Source of the DNA: Larix kaempferi | Taxonomy: Eukaryota > Streptophyta > Pinopsida > Pinales > Pinaceae | DNA length: 64,000 nucleotides | Direction of reading: 5' to 3' | NCBI GenBank assembly: GCA_027924585.1 | Contig: BSBM01001067.1 | Span: forward strand, 1,366,001 to 1,430,000 | In this document: positions 47,818 through 58,438 of the stretch, in pieces | Position numbering within the stretch: position 1 is the first letter of the stretch | Layout: each line of letters opens with the position of its first letter | Position numbers and translations under genes: made by a program | The notes under the pieces: generated by a model | The model's input: the letters and a program-made list of their open reading frames with translations, nothing else | Told to the model about the DNA's origin: nothing | Databases searched by the model: none

Positions 47818-48666
47818 TCACTTCTTCCTCGAAGTGTCCTCGATCTGAAGAATGCCAAGCCTCTCTCTGAAGTACTCGAACTTCACTCTGGCTAGTGGCT
47901 TCGTCAGCACATCTGCAATCTGCTTGTCCATTGCAACATACAGGAGCTTCACAGCTCCTCTCTGCACCATATCCCTGATATAGTGATATTTGATCTCTAT
48001 GTGTTTCGACCTGTCATGAAACACTGGGTTCTCGGACAACTTCACACAACTCTGGTTATCACAGAAGATACCAGTAGCCTCCAACGGGAGATCAAATAAC
48101 TCAGACAGTAGCTTCCGTAGCCATACTGCCTCACAACTAGCTGAACAGGCTGCAACATACTCTGCCTCAGCTGTACTCAGTGCTACGCAGGACTGCTTCC
48201 TGCTAAACCAAGAGATCACACCTGATCCCATACTGAAGCAACACTCAGATGTGCTCTTCCTGTCTGCAGCACTGCCAGCCCAGTCTGAATCAACATAACC
48301 CTGCAGGTTAAACATTTGATTCTCCTCATACCTGAGCCCATAATCCACTGTACCCTTCAGGTACCTCAGAACATGCTTTACAGCAACCAGGTGAACACTC
48401 CTCGGATCCGTCAGGAACTGGCTCAATGTGTTCACAGCAAAGCAAATGTCTGGTCTCGTGTTCGTCAGGTACATCAAGGACCCAATCATCTGACGATACA
48501 AAGAGACATCAACCGGCTCAGATGAAGCATCATATAGAAACTTTAGATTCGATGCCATAGGTGTGGCCATATCCTTGCAGTCCATCATCCCGAATCTCTT
48601 CAGGATCTCTACTACATACTTCCCTTGTCCAAGGAAGATTCCATATGCACTCTGCCACACCTCCAT
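47818..48666 (-). CDS. pol: copia RT C-terminus and RNase H, intact frame of 282 codons
   Basis: Begins in the RT thumb ('EVWQSAYGIFLGQGKYVVEI') and contains 'MIGSLMYLTNTRPDICFAVN', 'LQGYVDSDWAGSAADRKSTS' (catalytic Asp), 'LSTAEAEYVAACSASCEAVW' (catalytic Glu), 'IFCDNQSCVKLSENPVFHDR' (Asp), 'SKHIEIKYHYIRD' and 'KQIADVLTKPL' (Asp). The frame has no stop until 47818. Although the domain looks active, it has no complete RT in front of it. Its clean frame contrasts with the deleted RT and fits recent insertion. Confidence 0.88.
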   Translation of the reverse strand: MEVWQSAYGIFLGQGKYVVEILKRFGMMDCKDMATPMASNLKFLYDASSEPVDVSLYRQMIGSLMYLTNTRPDICFAVNTLSQFLTDPRSVHLVAVKHVLRYLKGTVDYGLRYEENQMFNLQGYVDSDWAGSAADRKSTSECCFSMGSGVISWFSRKQSCVALSTAEAEYVAACSASCEAVWLRKLLSELFDLPLEATGIFCDNQSCVKLSENPVFHDRSKHIEIKYHYIRDMVQRGAVKLLYVAMDKQIADVLTKPLARVKFEYFRERLGILQIEDTSRKK

Positions 48667-48905
48667 GCCAAAAACAAATAGTGCATCATCCCCAAGTTCT
48701 TCATCTCAAACTTGGAAGAAAGCTTCCGCTGCGTGTCGGCAATCAATCTATCTTTACCTGTAACAAACAGGTTATCTGCATACAAAAGTAGTATCACTGG
48801 ATTTCCTTCTTCAACCTTGTAGAAAAGGTTGGAATCTGCTTTACTCTTGGTAACGCCCAAACTGGATAGAAAGCTGTCTATCCTACCATACCAAGTTCTG
48901 TACAC
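48612..48905 (-). pseudogene. pol: copia RT palm fragment with YADN
   Basis: 'TWYGRIDSFLSSLGVTKSKA' and 'PVILLLYADNLFVTGKDRLI' are copia RT. The active box is Y-A-D-N instead of Y-V-D-D, losing an essential Asp. 'FEMKNLGMMHYLF' follows, and a frameshift near 48650 leads to the RNase H frame. The segment between 'KTAF' and 'WYGRID' in normal copia RT is deleted. Confidence 0.85.
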
Positions 48906-48913
48906 ATATATGA

Positions 48914-49213
48914 CTACACCATGCTGTCTTGAAATCCATCTGGTGCATCTTCTATTTCATCACTTTTATATTTCTCAATGCTGCCATCTGCAACATGCTT
49001 GATCTGATAGTTCCATTTGGAAGTCATAACAAACTTCCCTTCACGTCTTGGGACTACATCCCAAACATCATTCTTCATGATCGACGGATCATGGCATTCC
49101 ATTTCTACATCCCAGATCCTGGGAACTTCAATATCTTTGCTGAACAAATGTTGTAGTTCTTGTTTTGTAGGAGATGGCATACGATCTTTCCTACACAACA
49201 AGTTAAATTGCAT
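48914..49213 (-). pseudogene. pol: copia RT N-terminal fragment
   Basis: Minus-strand 'DPSIMKNDVWDVVPRREGK' and 'SKWNYQIKHVADGSIEKYK' are the start of copia RT. The sequence then jumps to a remnant of the motif around the first catalytic Asp ('HQMD-KTA' type, about 48940-48915 in a shifted frame); the 50 or so residues normally between are missing. A second gap separates it from the next fragment. Nothing upstream resembles integrase. Confidence 0.8.
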
Positions 49214-51124
49214 GATTAGAAAAACATCTCATAGTTTTCAGAACAAATTCTTACACATAAAGAAATATGTCATACAGTCATGCAATTATCTTAGCCAATG
49301 CTTCAATACAACATTTATCCATATCCCGTAACTTTCTAGATGCCTTCCAATCTCTACCAGAACATTGTTAAGAGTGTGCACAACTCCCAACATGTCAGCA
49401 AAGAGGTTTCATTCTAGATAAGTAGCAATGGAATGTTGTACAGTGCCATAGGCCACTTACCCATGTATATTAGTAGTATACTGTTCATTAATGCAACTAT
49501 CTTAATATGCACAATACATATCCTTAGTCTAGGAACATGAACATATACATCATTGAACAATTTTATTTAAACAAACAAATATGCAAGAAATGATAATCAA
49601 AATACTTATCTTTGTTTGTTCGTTGGGTGCACTCCCTCTGAGTCTTCGCTTTCTTGCAGGAGTTGCTGGAGTCCTAATCTGCAGTAGCTTCTTTTACAAC
49701 TTTCTGTTGTGGAATGTAGAGAGATGGTCAACTCCCTCTGAATATCTGCATCCTTGCATAAACTACTGAAGTGTGCTCCTTTGCTTTCTTGCAGGAACAA
49801 CTGGAGTGTGCTCCTTTGCTTTCTTGTAGGAGCAACTGGAGTGTGCTCCCTCTTGATCTTTGCTTCCTGAATTACCTGTTCTTGAACTCATATTCATCCT
49901 TGGTCCCTATGCATGCTTATTAGTATCATGATTAAATCATACATATACTATTAAAGCACAATAATCTCAAGCATGTATAGTCATGATCATTTCAAACAGA
50001 AATAATAAGCATTAGCATTCAAGGTTTATGTAGGATTCTTATGGTTAGTTAAAGCATAAGAAACATAACGTGTCTAAACCTATAATTACTCAAAGCTATG
50101 ACTCTTCAGGTTAGTTGAATCATCAATCAAGATAAGAGATATAAAATGCATAAAACCTGTGATTTTTCAAACCTATACCATCATGATTCTTCTGGTTAGT
50201 CATATCATTAAACAAAGTAAAAAGCATAATATGCCTAAACCCATGATTACTAACTTCAATGAATAATCATAATCAATCATGCCAAGTATACTTATATAAA
50301 GGATCTTATCACAAGATGAGATTGTAACTTGATATAGGAAAAACATACCTGGATTAGCATGCTAGCTAGTTATGTCTAACATACTCACATGATGTCTTCT
50401 TGTTCTTCTTCAATGACTCGTGCTAGTAACCTGTATATCTCATAGGTTAGCCATTATAAAACCAAGTTATACATACCTTGTAAATGGATCTTCTATGAGG
50501 TCCATGATAATGGATGAATCTTTGTCCTCATGTTATCATGATCATATGTTCTTGGACCAGAACATGATCTGTCTTTCTTGGTGTACCTTTCATGTTAGTA
50601 GACAACATAAACCTCATAAAACACCATAATGCATTAGTACAATCATAAGTGTCAACACCCTAACCAATGAATATCTTCTATCATGCATTCATAATTTTGT
50701 TAAGGTGATACAACAAATCAAAATTGTACTAACCATAATAACATGAAGACAAACATACCATAAACTTAATCATGGACAAATATCGAAACATACCTCGATG
50801 AGTCATACCTGTCGAGATCGCTTGTAATCTTCTTATATAAGGCCTTAGCCTCATCTCCCTCTGAAACATGAACTTCTTCACTCATGCAGATGATCAATCC
50901 ATCTTCTTCTAGGATTAACCCAATCCACTTGATTTGCAAGAAATGGACCTTGAGCTGGATATGGGTTTGTCAGAGAAACCCCAAAAATTCAAACTTTGAA
51001 TTTCAAACTTCTGACAAGATAGAAATATGTGTCTTGATGAGCTGATCAAGCTGGTATATTCAAAATTTGAAGACTGCAAAGTTTCACTCCTCAATTTTGT
51101 CTTTGAAACTTCCGGATTCACTGG

Positions 51125-51420
51125 ACGTGACCCTAAACTGGGGTTTGATGAAGCCCACTCTTCTTCCCAATCAAAATGTTTGATCCAAAGCTCTAAGATT
51201 CTATTTTTCTGAGGAGCTTCCAGCCGTGGTCACAGATTTCAAAAATTTCCATTTTTACAGAAGCCCTAATTTTTCACTTTTCTGATCAAGGTCCCGAACT
51301 AGGGTCTAATCAAGCCCAGCCTTCTGCCCAACCAAAAATTCTGATCTTGGTCTCTAAATTTCTATTTTGATGAGTAGCATCCAGCCGTGGTCTCCGATTA
51401 CAAAAATTCCAACTTTCTCC
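51125..51420. repeat. about 165-bp tandem duplication in the copia leader
   Basis: Both units carry 'catccagccgtggtc' or 'cttccagccgtggtc' and 'gaagcccta/aaagccctaa' at matching positions. It is more diverged than the neighbouring 178-bp pair. Confidence 0.75.
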
Positions 51421-51537
51421 AAAGCCCTAAATTCCGGAAGCCATGAATGAAGGTACCAAAAAATAATTCTGTTTTGACAGAAATATGTACCTGATTGTTT
51501 CTGGTGTAACTCCAAAATTTTTGATCCACAGGGTCTG

Positions 51538-51895
51538 AAAACGTTTTCTGAGATAGCTTGACCTGTTATCTTTCCATCCTGACAGGTCTGACCTCAATTG
51601 GATTCTCTGAGAGAGAGTTATGCCAAATGTCGCAACGTGACCTGTTTTGGGATAAAACAGGAGAGCGAACTTGTACGGCGTTCCACGTGTCACTGTTTTA
51701 ACTTCGGCCTCTAAAAAAGTTTTCTGAGATAGCTCGGCCTGTTACCTTTCCATCCTGACAGGTCTGACCTCAATTGGACTCTCTGAGAGAGAGTTATGCC
51801 AAATGTCGCAACATGACCTGTTTATGGGATAATACAGGAGAGCGAACTTGTACGGCGTTCCACGTGTCACTGGTTCAACTTCAGCCTCTGAAAAA
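51538..51895. repeat. 178-bp tandem duplication in the copia leader
   Basis: The two units share 'tttccatcctgacaggtctg', 'ctgagagagagttatgccaa' and 'ttgtacggcgttccacgtgt' with few differences; a third partial unit starts at about 51896 with 'gttttctgagatag'. Confidence 0.9.
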
Positions 51896-52254
51896 GTTTT
51901 CTGAGATAGTACAGACTGTGTACTACCTGTAACTTTTTACTAAATTTCATTTGGAGCTTCCTAGCCCAAGTTATGACCTTTTTCCCAAGGTCACCTGATT
52001 TTGACTCAGATCTGGAAGAGGAAGAAACCCTATATTGCATAGATCATAAATCACAAAGTACAACGAATTAGAGGTTGTCCTTTGGACACAAGATACCTGG
52101 AGATCTTAGCTTCGGCCTGTAACAATTTCAGATCCGAAAACTTCGCCAAAACGGATTTATAGCGAAAGTGCTACGATGACTGGTTTTTGCTATATCAAGC
52201 CCTAGCATCGTAAGTGCAACAAGTGTCATACATGCCATATCATGCCTTCTTTCA

Positions 52255-52271
52255 GGCTAGCTCTGATACCA
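52255..52271 (-). promoter_or_regulatory. primer binding site, initiator-Met tRNA
   Basis: Minus strand TGGTATCAGAGCTAGCC directly follows the LTR. The first 12 bases are the canonical plant initiator-Met site. Confidence 0.95.
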
Positions 52272-52921
52272 TGTTAAATTTTCTGAATTTACTTCAATCT
52301 GATCTAGGATCTTAACTGAGAGAATAACATGTACAGCATATCTACAGCATATCAATCATGGAGACAATAATGCAAGCACACAAGAGACACAAAGATTTAC
52401 TTGGGGAAAACCATAAAGGTGAAAAACCCCAATAACTTCCTCAGAGATAGATAGAGCAATGATACAACCAACCATAAGAGATAGACACAACCTAGCAGCA
52501 GATCCTCCTCCTCCATAAGTGCGCCACTCCTCCTTGAGTGCATGAGTGAGAAGTGAGTGAGCAAATAGAGTGCCTCCCGCACTCTATTTATACTTGACTT
52601 GACTTGCCTTTTTACCTAACTCATGTCGGCTCGAACTTAACCACATAACATAATGCTGAGTGGGCCGACCCCCAATAGGGTGGTCTAATAACCCTTTGAC
52701 CCACATGGCCAACCCCCAATAGGGTGGTCTAATAACCCTTTGACCCATATGACTTATACAGGGCCGACCCCAAACAAGGTGGTCTAATAACCCATCAAGT
52801 ATAAGTTACGACACTTACAATATAAATGACAACACTTCCTTATAGAGGAATAATACCATCTCTATAGTAATACAATATACATATATGTGAAATACATTCC
52901 GAAGTTACATATACATCAACA
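52272..52921 (-). repeat. 5' LTR of the copia element
   Basis: In element orientation it runs from 52921 (TGTTGATG) to 52272 (TTTAACA). TATAAATAG lies at 52592-52584 on the minus strand. Three 41-bp tandem units built around 'aatagggtggtctaataacc' lie upstream of the TATA box (about 52665-52795). Confidence 0.93.
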
Positions 52922-53139
52922 TAATCCTCCCTAAATGCTAGAACTATAGTAGCAAGACCAGTGGTGGATCCATTGCCGACAATCCCGCCGTAAAACGGGT
53001 TGGGATCCATGCCGACCATGGGGTTAGACGGAGCTATGTGTATTTAAAGGAACATAAGACCATATTTAAAGGGTCCATCAAATTGTAATGTAGTCATCTC
53101 TCATCAATATATATTCAATATTATTTATTCTTTCCAAAT
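52922..53139. other. target DNA right of the copia element, LTR-like
   Basis: Starts with the TAATC target copy. The 'tgtgtatttaaaggaacataa' and 'caatatatattcaatatt' segments resemble the end of an older LTR, but no partner is found. No gene. Confidence 0.4.
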
Positions 53140-54250
53140 GGAGTTATTTTCTATTCGTTGAATAGTCTTGTTGTGATTTGGACATGATCACAACATGAGA
53201 ATATCCGGATATGGATATTATATGGGCCACCAAGGAGAGAATAAAATATTGTGGTAAGACACAAAAGTGGGCATATTTGGTCAACTGATATACTACCACC
53301 ATAATGATTGTTTTATTTCCTACCTTAGGAAGCCCCACAATAAAATCCATATCGGTGTTCATCCATATGTGATTGGGCATGGGAAGTGGCTACAAAACTG
53401 TTTCATCCTTATGTCATTGGAAAGTGTCATGGGATGCCACAAAGTTGTGGATATAATTTCTCATGCCTTCCCAAAAGAAGTAGCACTTAATTCTTTCATA
53501 GGCTTTATGAAATCCTAAGTGGCCAGATATGGGAAATGAATGTAATTCCTCTAAGATTCATGGTTTCAAGGTTGAATTTGAGTTAATAAATATGTGCTCC
53601 TTATACCATAAGATTTTGGTTCCATGTATACCAAGGCGGAGGGTTTGGGTTTTCTTGTATCCATTGGATGAGGTGTGGATGAGGTGCCTAACTATGTCAT
53701 GATCCATCCATTCATGTTGTGCTTCATCAAGCCATCCTGGAAATGGTAGAGATCAGGCAAAGAGGAAACCCTCCCCTTTAGATTTCCTAGACAAAGCATC
53801 TTCCACCACATCATTGTGACCCTTGTATATGATCTCATAATCATAACCCAACATCTTAGTTACCCATTTATGTTGCTCGGGGGAGGAAATCTGGTGTACT
53901 AAAACAAACTTGAGGTTGTGATGGTCAGTCTTGATATGGAAATGTCACTTGACTAAATATAGTCACCATGTCTCAACTGCATGAAGGATGGCCATCATGT
54001 ATTTCTCATAGGTATATTTTCCCAAGATTTTATCACAAATATACTTACTGGTGAATGCCAATGGGCGTCCCTCTTGCATTAAAATTGCTCCTAGGCCACA
54101 AAAAGAGGAACCACATTCTAAGGAAAATGTCTTGCATTAAGATTGCCATCTTTCTGAATTTATTTATAAAAACTTAATTTTCAGCTTCTAAAGGTCATAT
54201 TTAATGCCATGGAGAGAAAAATAATGTTCCATTCGGGTAACCCAACCCAA
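53140..54250 (-). pseudogene. gypsy pol remnant: RNase H, linker and integrase start
   Basis: Read on the minus strand from 54120: RNase H pieces ('GRPLAFTSKYICDKI', 'YTYEKYMMAILHAVETWW', 'HIKTDHHNLKF'), 'HKWVTKMLGYDYEIIYKGH' and 'ALSRKSKGEG', then near 53380 integrase 'NHIWMNTDMDFIVGLPKVGN' with the first catalytic Asp and 'KTIIMVVVYQLTKYAHF'. The rest of integrase is missing after about 53200. Several stops and frameshifts. It is the same family as the scrap at 34196-34490. Confidence 0.82.
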
Positions 54251-54566
54251 GGGGTCAAATCCATAAAATTTTCACATGCCAATCTTTGGCTTATGATTAA
54301 CAAGCATGAACATCTGGGTATCACACTGAGTTGATAACATGATGATTTTGTGATGACATGTGGTATTTCATGATATGTTGATTCTTATGATAGCATGCAA
54401 TATATAGCATGTGGATATTCTCTAATTCATAAATATCTAAGGAGGATAACTTGGTATAATTGATTAATATTCATAATGATATGGTATGTTGACCATGTTA
54501 TTGTGAGAAAGAGGTCATGTTATTATATTCATGATGATGATACATCATGAGGACCATACATCTTTA
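54251..54566. other. AT-rich spacer with ATGATG-type short repeats
   Basis: No gene. Many 'gatgat', 'tgatatg' and 'catgat' motifs in tandem-like order; origin unclear. Confidence 0.5.
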
Positions 54567-54897
54567 TGTTGATTATTACCCGTTACGTTCAGTTACAAAA
54601 GAAGTTATAACGATTCAGCAGTTCAACCATTACAGTCGACTGGAAGACAGAGAGACAATCTGTCAAAGTTTGACAGTCGCATGTCACAAGATGGTGTGCC
54701 CAAGTCAGAGGTCGATGTTGTATGTTGACGTCGCGCAACTGTGAGGTCACTGAACGTGTCGAAGTCATGTCGCAGTTCGATAAATTGCCAAAGTTGTGTG
54801 GAAGTCGAAACTCGTTGTAGTTGTGTCGACAATGATGACTTATCGAAGAGGTGTTGAAGTCGACATCCGACAATAATGCCAACTACGATGTGGATCA
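54567..54897 (-). repeat. candidate 3' LTR of the split gypsy element (gypsy-C)
   Basis: On the minus strand a purine tract (AAGGAAGGAGG, about 54909-54899) follows the end of pol and precedes TGATCCACATCG. The segment ends at TAATCAACA near 54567, giving TG...CA termini and about 330 bp. It is rich in GTCGAC and CGACTT motifs. No partner LTR is in the window. Confidence 0.5.
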
Positions 54898-55723
54898 TAC
54901 CTCCTTCCTTAAGGAACAATGGTCCCCATTGTTTGCTTGTGAAGGTGAGGAAACTTGTCGGTTAGTTCAGTAGCAGAGTACCTCTTTCCTTGTGATGGGA
55001 TTTGGCCTGCCTTAGCAATGTGAAAAAAGGGAATTGTGTTCGTCCTTGTATGGCGTACTAGTCATCCCACAATGGTGTCTCAAGGAAGAGGCTCCTGAAC
55101 ATCTGGGATGATGTCGTCGGGTTCTCTTGTTTGCAAGTCATTCTATTACAATAGTGGTGCATGGTATGGTCGAAGTAGATCCACATTAAAGATTGGATGT
55201 AGACCAAGGCACGCAGGAATTTCGAGCTAGAAATCATTGTCTCCAATCTGCTGAAGAATACTGTATGGGCTATATCACAAAGGTTTAAGATTCTTGAATG
55301 GTCCAGTGAAGCGCTCCTTCTTAAGATGTAACCAAACCTTATCCCCAATTTGGAATGAATGAAGAATACAATGCCTATCATGTTGGGACTTAGCTTTTGC
55401 ATTTTCTCTGTGCAACATGTCCTATGCTTGTCGCTGGATGTCACAAATTTGTTCTTGAAACTTGACTACTTTGTCAACCTTTCACTGGTTGTGTTCGGTG
55501 TCAGAGTTCGGCTGTGTCGAGAAGCTGAGCAAGTCGATAGGCGCTGAAGGTTGAAATTCATAACATATATCAAATGGAATCTTTCCTGTAAGCTGTGCTG
55601 AGCATGATTGTAGCTGTGCTGTATAGATGGAAGGATTTCATCCCATGTGTGTTAATTCTTGTGGTTGTACATGCGAAGCACTTGTATGACCAAGCGATTA
55701 ACAACTTCCATCTATCCGTCGGT
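54898..55723 (-). pseudogene. integrase C-terminal half of gypsy-C
   Basis: Minus strand, starting at the Tat-2 junction: 'TDG' followed by TAG and 'MEVVNRLVIQVLRMYNHKN', the post-catalytic integrase helix; later 'AKAKSQHDRHCILHSFQIGD' and 'KVWLHLKKERF', the C-terminal barrel, and 'HPIFNVDLLRPYH'. The other half lies at 63534-64000. Stops TAG and TAA and some frameshifts are present. Confidence 0.82.
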
Positions 55724-56639
55724 ATGATCAAGTCTGCACTTCTCCGTCCGTGATCACATTGCCCTGTTGATCACACAAAAGGACACTATGGATGGAAGAG
55801 CTAGATTGACCTTGGATTGGTTATTGCTGAGTGTACACCTCTTTCAACTACAAAGACATTTCATAATGTGTTCGCTACTTCCCCTACTGACATCTGGAAT
55901 TCTAAACGCCGGTCTGCTTTAATACAACCAGCGCACTCCCTTAAAAGTTGTGTGCGCTTGATGTTGGGAAGAAGAGCTGCGCCCTAAACGCAGGTTCACT
56001 TATATAATACTAGCGCACACCTTAAGATGAAATGGAAAAAATAATTAAGATTACGAATTGAGATTAGTTGGGGTTGGTTCTGCAACTTCCCCAACCCCCC
56101 AATTCAACCACCTATCGAATCTAACTTCCCTCCTTGTCCCATAAATACAAGGGCAAGCCATGAGGTAGGGGAATATAGAGGAATATGATAAGGTCATGCT
56201 GGAGGAATTTCTAGGTCATTGTGAGGAGCAGGAATCCAGGTCTCAGTTACCAAAGTGCCTCAGACAGAAGTCGGGTATTGCTGTACTTGCTTCATTTGCT
56301 GATCAATAAAGTGGATATCTTTCCTTCCCAACATTACTTGTGTTATATATGTTGTGCATTTTGATTATTAATTGATGATTTATGAAATATTAGATGTCAA
56401 TTTATTTTATATAATCAAATAGGCTTGAGGAAGGTGTAAAGTTTGTTTTGCAGTTTGATACATCAAGGAGCAAAAGAGGAGAAAGCTAGGATTAGACTTC
56501 GATAACCGGGTACGCCACTTTCTCACCCTTATCTCATTTGCTTACAAATATGTGTCTGCAGAACTATATCTATCCACCTTGTATATTTGTATGTTGATAG
56601 TCTCAGTTCCCCGCCTGTAGGGTATTATTCCCATCAACA
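55724..56639 (+). repeat. 5' LTR of Tat-2
   Basis: Aligns with 62613-63533. Ends '...ggtattattcccatcaaca'. TATA-like ATAAATA at 56141-56147. The first few bases (TGTTATAGGTCAA in the 3' LTR) appear shortened at the left junction, which reads GTATGATCAA. 'agcgcac' and 'tgcgc' motifs cluster around 55930-56015. Confidence 0.9.
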
Positions 56640-56643
56640 GAAC

Positions 56644-56661
56644 TGGTGTCTCCGCTGGGGA
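56644..56661 (+). promoter_or_regulatory. primer binding site of Tat-2
   Basis: TGGTGTCTCCGCTGGGGA starts four bases after the LTR. It begins with TGG, complementary to a tRNA CCA end, and resembles the tRNA-Arg site reported for Ogre/Tat elements. The tRNA identity is from memory. Confidence 0.65.
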
Positions 56662-58438
56662 ACCCTTGTTTAGTTTTCTGCTCTGGGGACCATTGCTAGT
56701 CTTTCTTTCAGCTTTTTGGTTATTTTCTAGGATGTTTTATAGGTCATGTCCATTTTTTGTATCACTTAGATTCATTTCAGCTTGCTTGAGCAAAGTTTTT
56801 GATTGTTTTGAGTCACTGTGCGCTGGTTTATTGTACTTATAGTAGTACATCTTCTGTCTTGTGCGCTGGTTTCTCTGAAACATAGTAGTGCATCTTCTAT
56901 GACAGGTGCTAGTCTTAGTACCACACAGTAGCACACACTTCCTGTAGGTTCAAACTTTCTGTTAGAGTTTGATTTTCAAGTTTGGGAGTCTCTTTATAGC
57001 CTTCTGCTTTGCTTCTTGGTTGATCACTGAGACAGATTTGTCTTTCTTGAGTTTTGTTTACCTCTTTGAAGTCCTTTTAGTTTGATTCAAGTACTGTTTA
57101 GGTGTCCTTTTGATTGTTTAAGCCTTTTCGAACCTACTTGGCTGTTTCTGCTAGGGTTTGACCCCAGTTGGGTGGTTTTGAATTTTTTTGGATGATTGGA
57201 TGCTTTTTGAACTTCTATTTAGGTTAGGTTGATTTGCTTGAAGCCTTCTTAGATTTTCTTTTTCAGTCGGTGTAGTGGTGAAGTGATTCTTGGTTTACTT
57301 GGATGATATTTTTGGTAGGTTTTGATGCTTAAGAGCAGCCTTATCAGTTTGCCTTTCCACTACATGCATCTTTTTCCCTTTTCTTTTTACATTCAATGCC
57401 AAGTCTAGAGTTTTTTCATTTCGAAACAACTTGGTAGGTCGAGTCTTTCTCAGTTTATGCTTTGATTGTTTAATCCATTAGTCTCTTATCTTTACATGCA
57501 CCACCTTTAGATATTACTTGTTCCATTTTTTGATTTCAGTTTCCCTGAAAAAAAGAAAAGTTAAAAATTGAAAATTGGTAGCATAAATGTAAGGTTTATC
57601 ATTTCTTTTCGAAGTAGGATAAAATTTGTTTTGCTTTGAAATTTTAAAAAGAAAAATAAAAAATATCTTTAGGTTTGCTTATCTTTAGTTTTGGAAAATG
57701 ATGAATGAGAAAGTTTAGTGAAAGTTGTTTACTTTAATGCACTCTTCATTTCAGTCACAGTCACGCCACACAATTCACTACAACCTTTGAGTAAGAATAG
57801 CCATTTAAAAAGAACCCTTAATAAAATTTATTAACAACTTTTTTCTTTTTAGGGTTATCACTTCACCAACTAGCTTAGGCTAGGATTTCGGATCAAAACA
57901 CACTTAAACTATTCGGAATCAGTTTCATTACTCAACAATCATAGTAAGACATTCTATAGGTAAATCCATTTGTATCAAAATCTCTTGGGAAACTCCATTG
58001 AAACCAGAGCTAAGCACGAGGTCATGTGAGACTGGAATTGTTGAGGATAACCCCTCATTTTCCTTTCGAGCATAAACCAGAGCTGTCTCGTGTACGGGGG
58101 TCCTTTTGGACTTCAGGCTTTATTACCCTACCCATGCGTTATGGATAGACTGACGACTGTCCCCCTAAGAATTTTTGTACTTATGGTAGCCTTAGTATCT
58201 TGACCATTTAGGACTCTTATTAGGTAGAGTGTAAGGCTATTTCCACTTCACCTCATAGAGATGCGGAAGGTAACCCTTTGGCAATAATCCCAGGAGGGCA
58301 GTTTGGTGATTCAAACGATTGCACCCAGAGGACCTCCATTAGACGCCATGGAACTGACTGTCTATACTCTATTAGCTGGTTCTAGTCCCTCATCATCCCA
58401 GACTAGTTTATAAGAGTCTAAGCTTTGGTTGTCTGGTC
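56662..58438 (+). other. long untranslated leader of Tat-2
   Basis: 1.8 kb without a supported gene, as is common in Tat elements. A direct repeat of about 60 bp carrying 'tgtgcgctggttt' and 'atagtagt-catcttct' lies at about 56815-56910. Confidence 0.65.

Larger units (their letters stand above)
49214..52254. other. copia internal region without recognisable gag, protease or integrase
   Basis: Three kilobases between the primer site and the RT fragment. No frame longer than about 90 codons resembles copia proteins. It holds a 41-bp tandem repeat near 49770-49850 ('gtgctcctttgctttcttg'), a duplicated block of about 165 bp at 51125-51420 and a duplicated block of about 178 bp at 51538-51895. 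The ORFs at 51427-51693 and 49606-49800 arise from these repeats. Confidence 0.7.
45390..52921 (-). mobile_element. Ty1/copia LTR retrotransposon, recent, non-autonomous
   Basis: Two 650-bp LTRs (45390-46039 and 52272-52921) differ at only two positions that I can find. A perfect 5-bp target duplication, TAATC, flanks the element (45385-45389 and 52922-52926). The primer site, polypurine tract, LTR TATA boxes and TG...CA ends are intact. Coding is on the minus strand but only partial RT and RNase H remain; gag, protease and integrase are not found in 3 kb of internal sequence. It presumably moved using enzymes of a relative. Confidence 0.93.
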
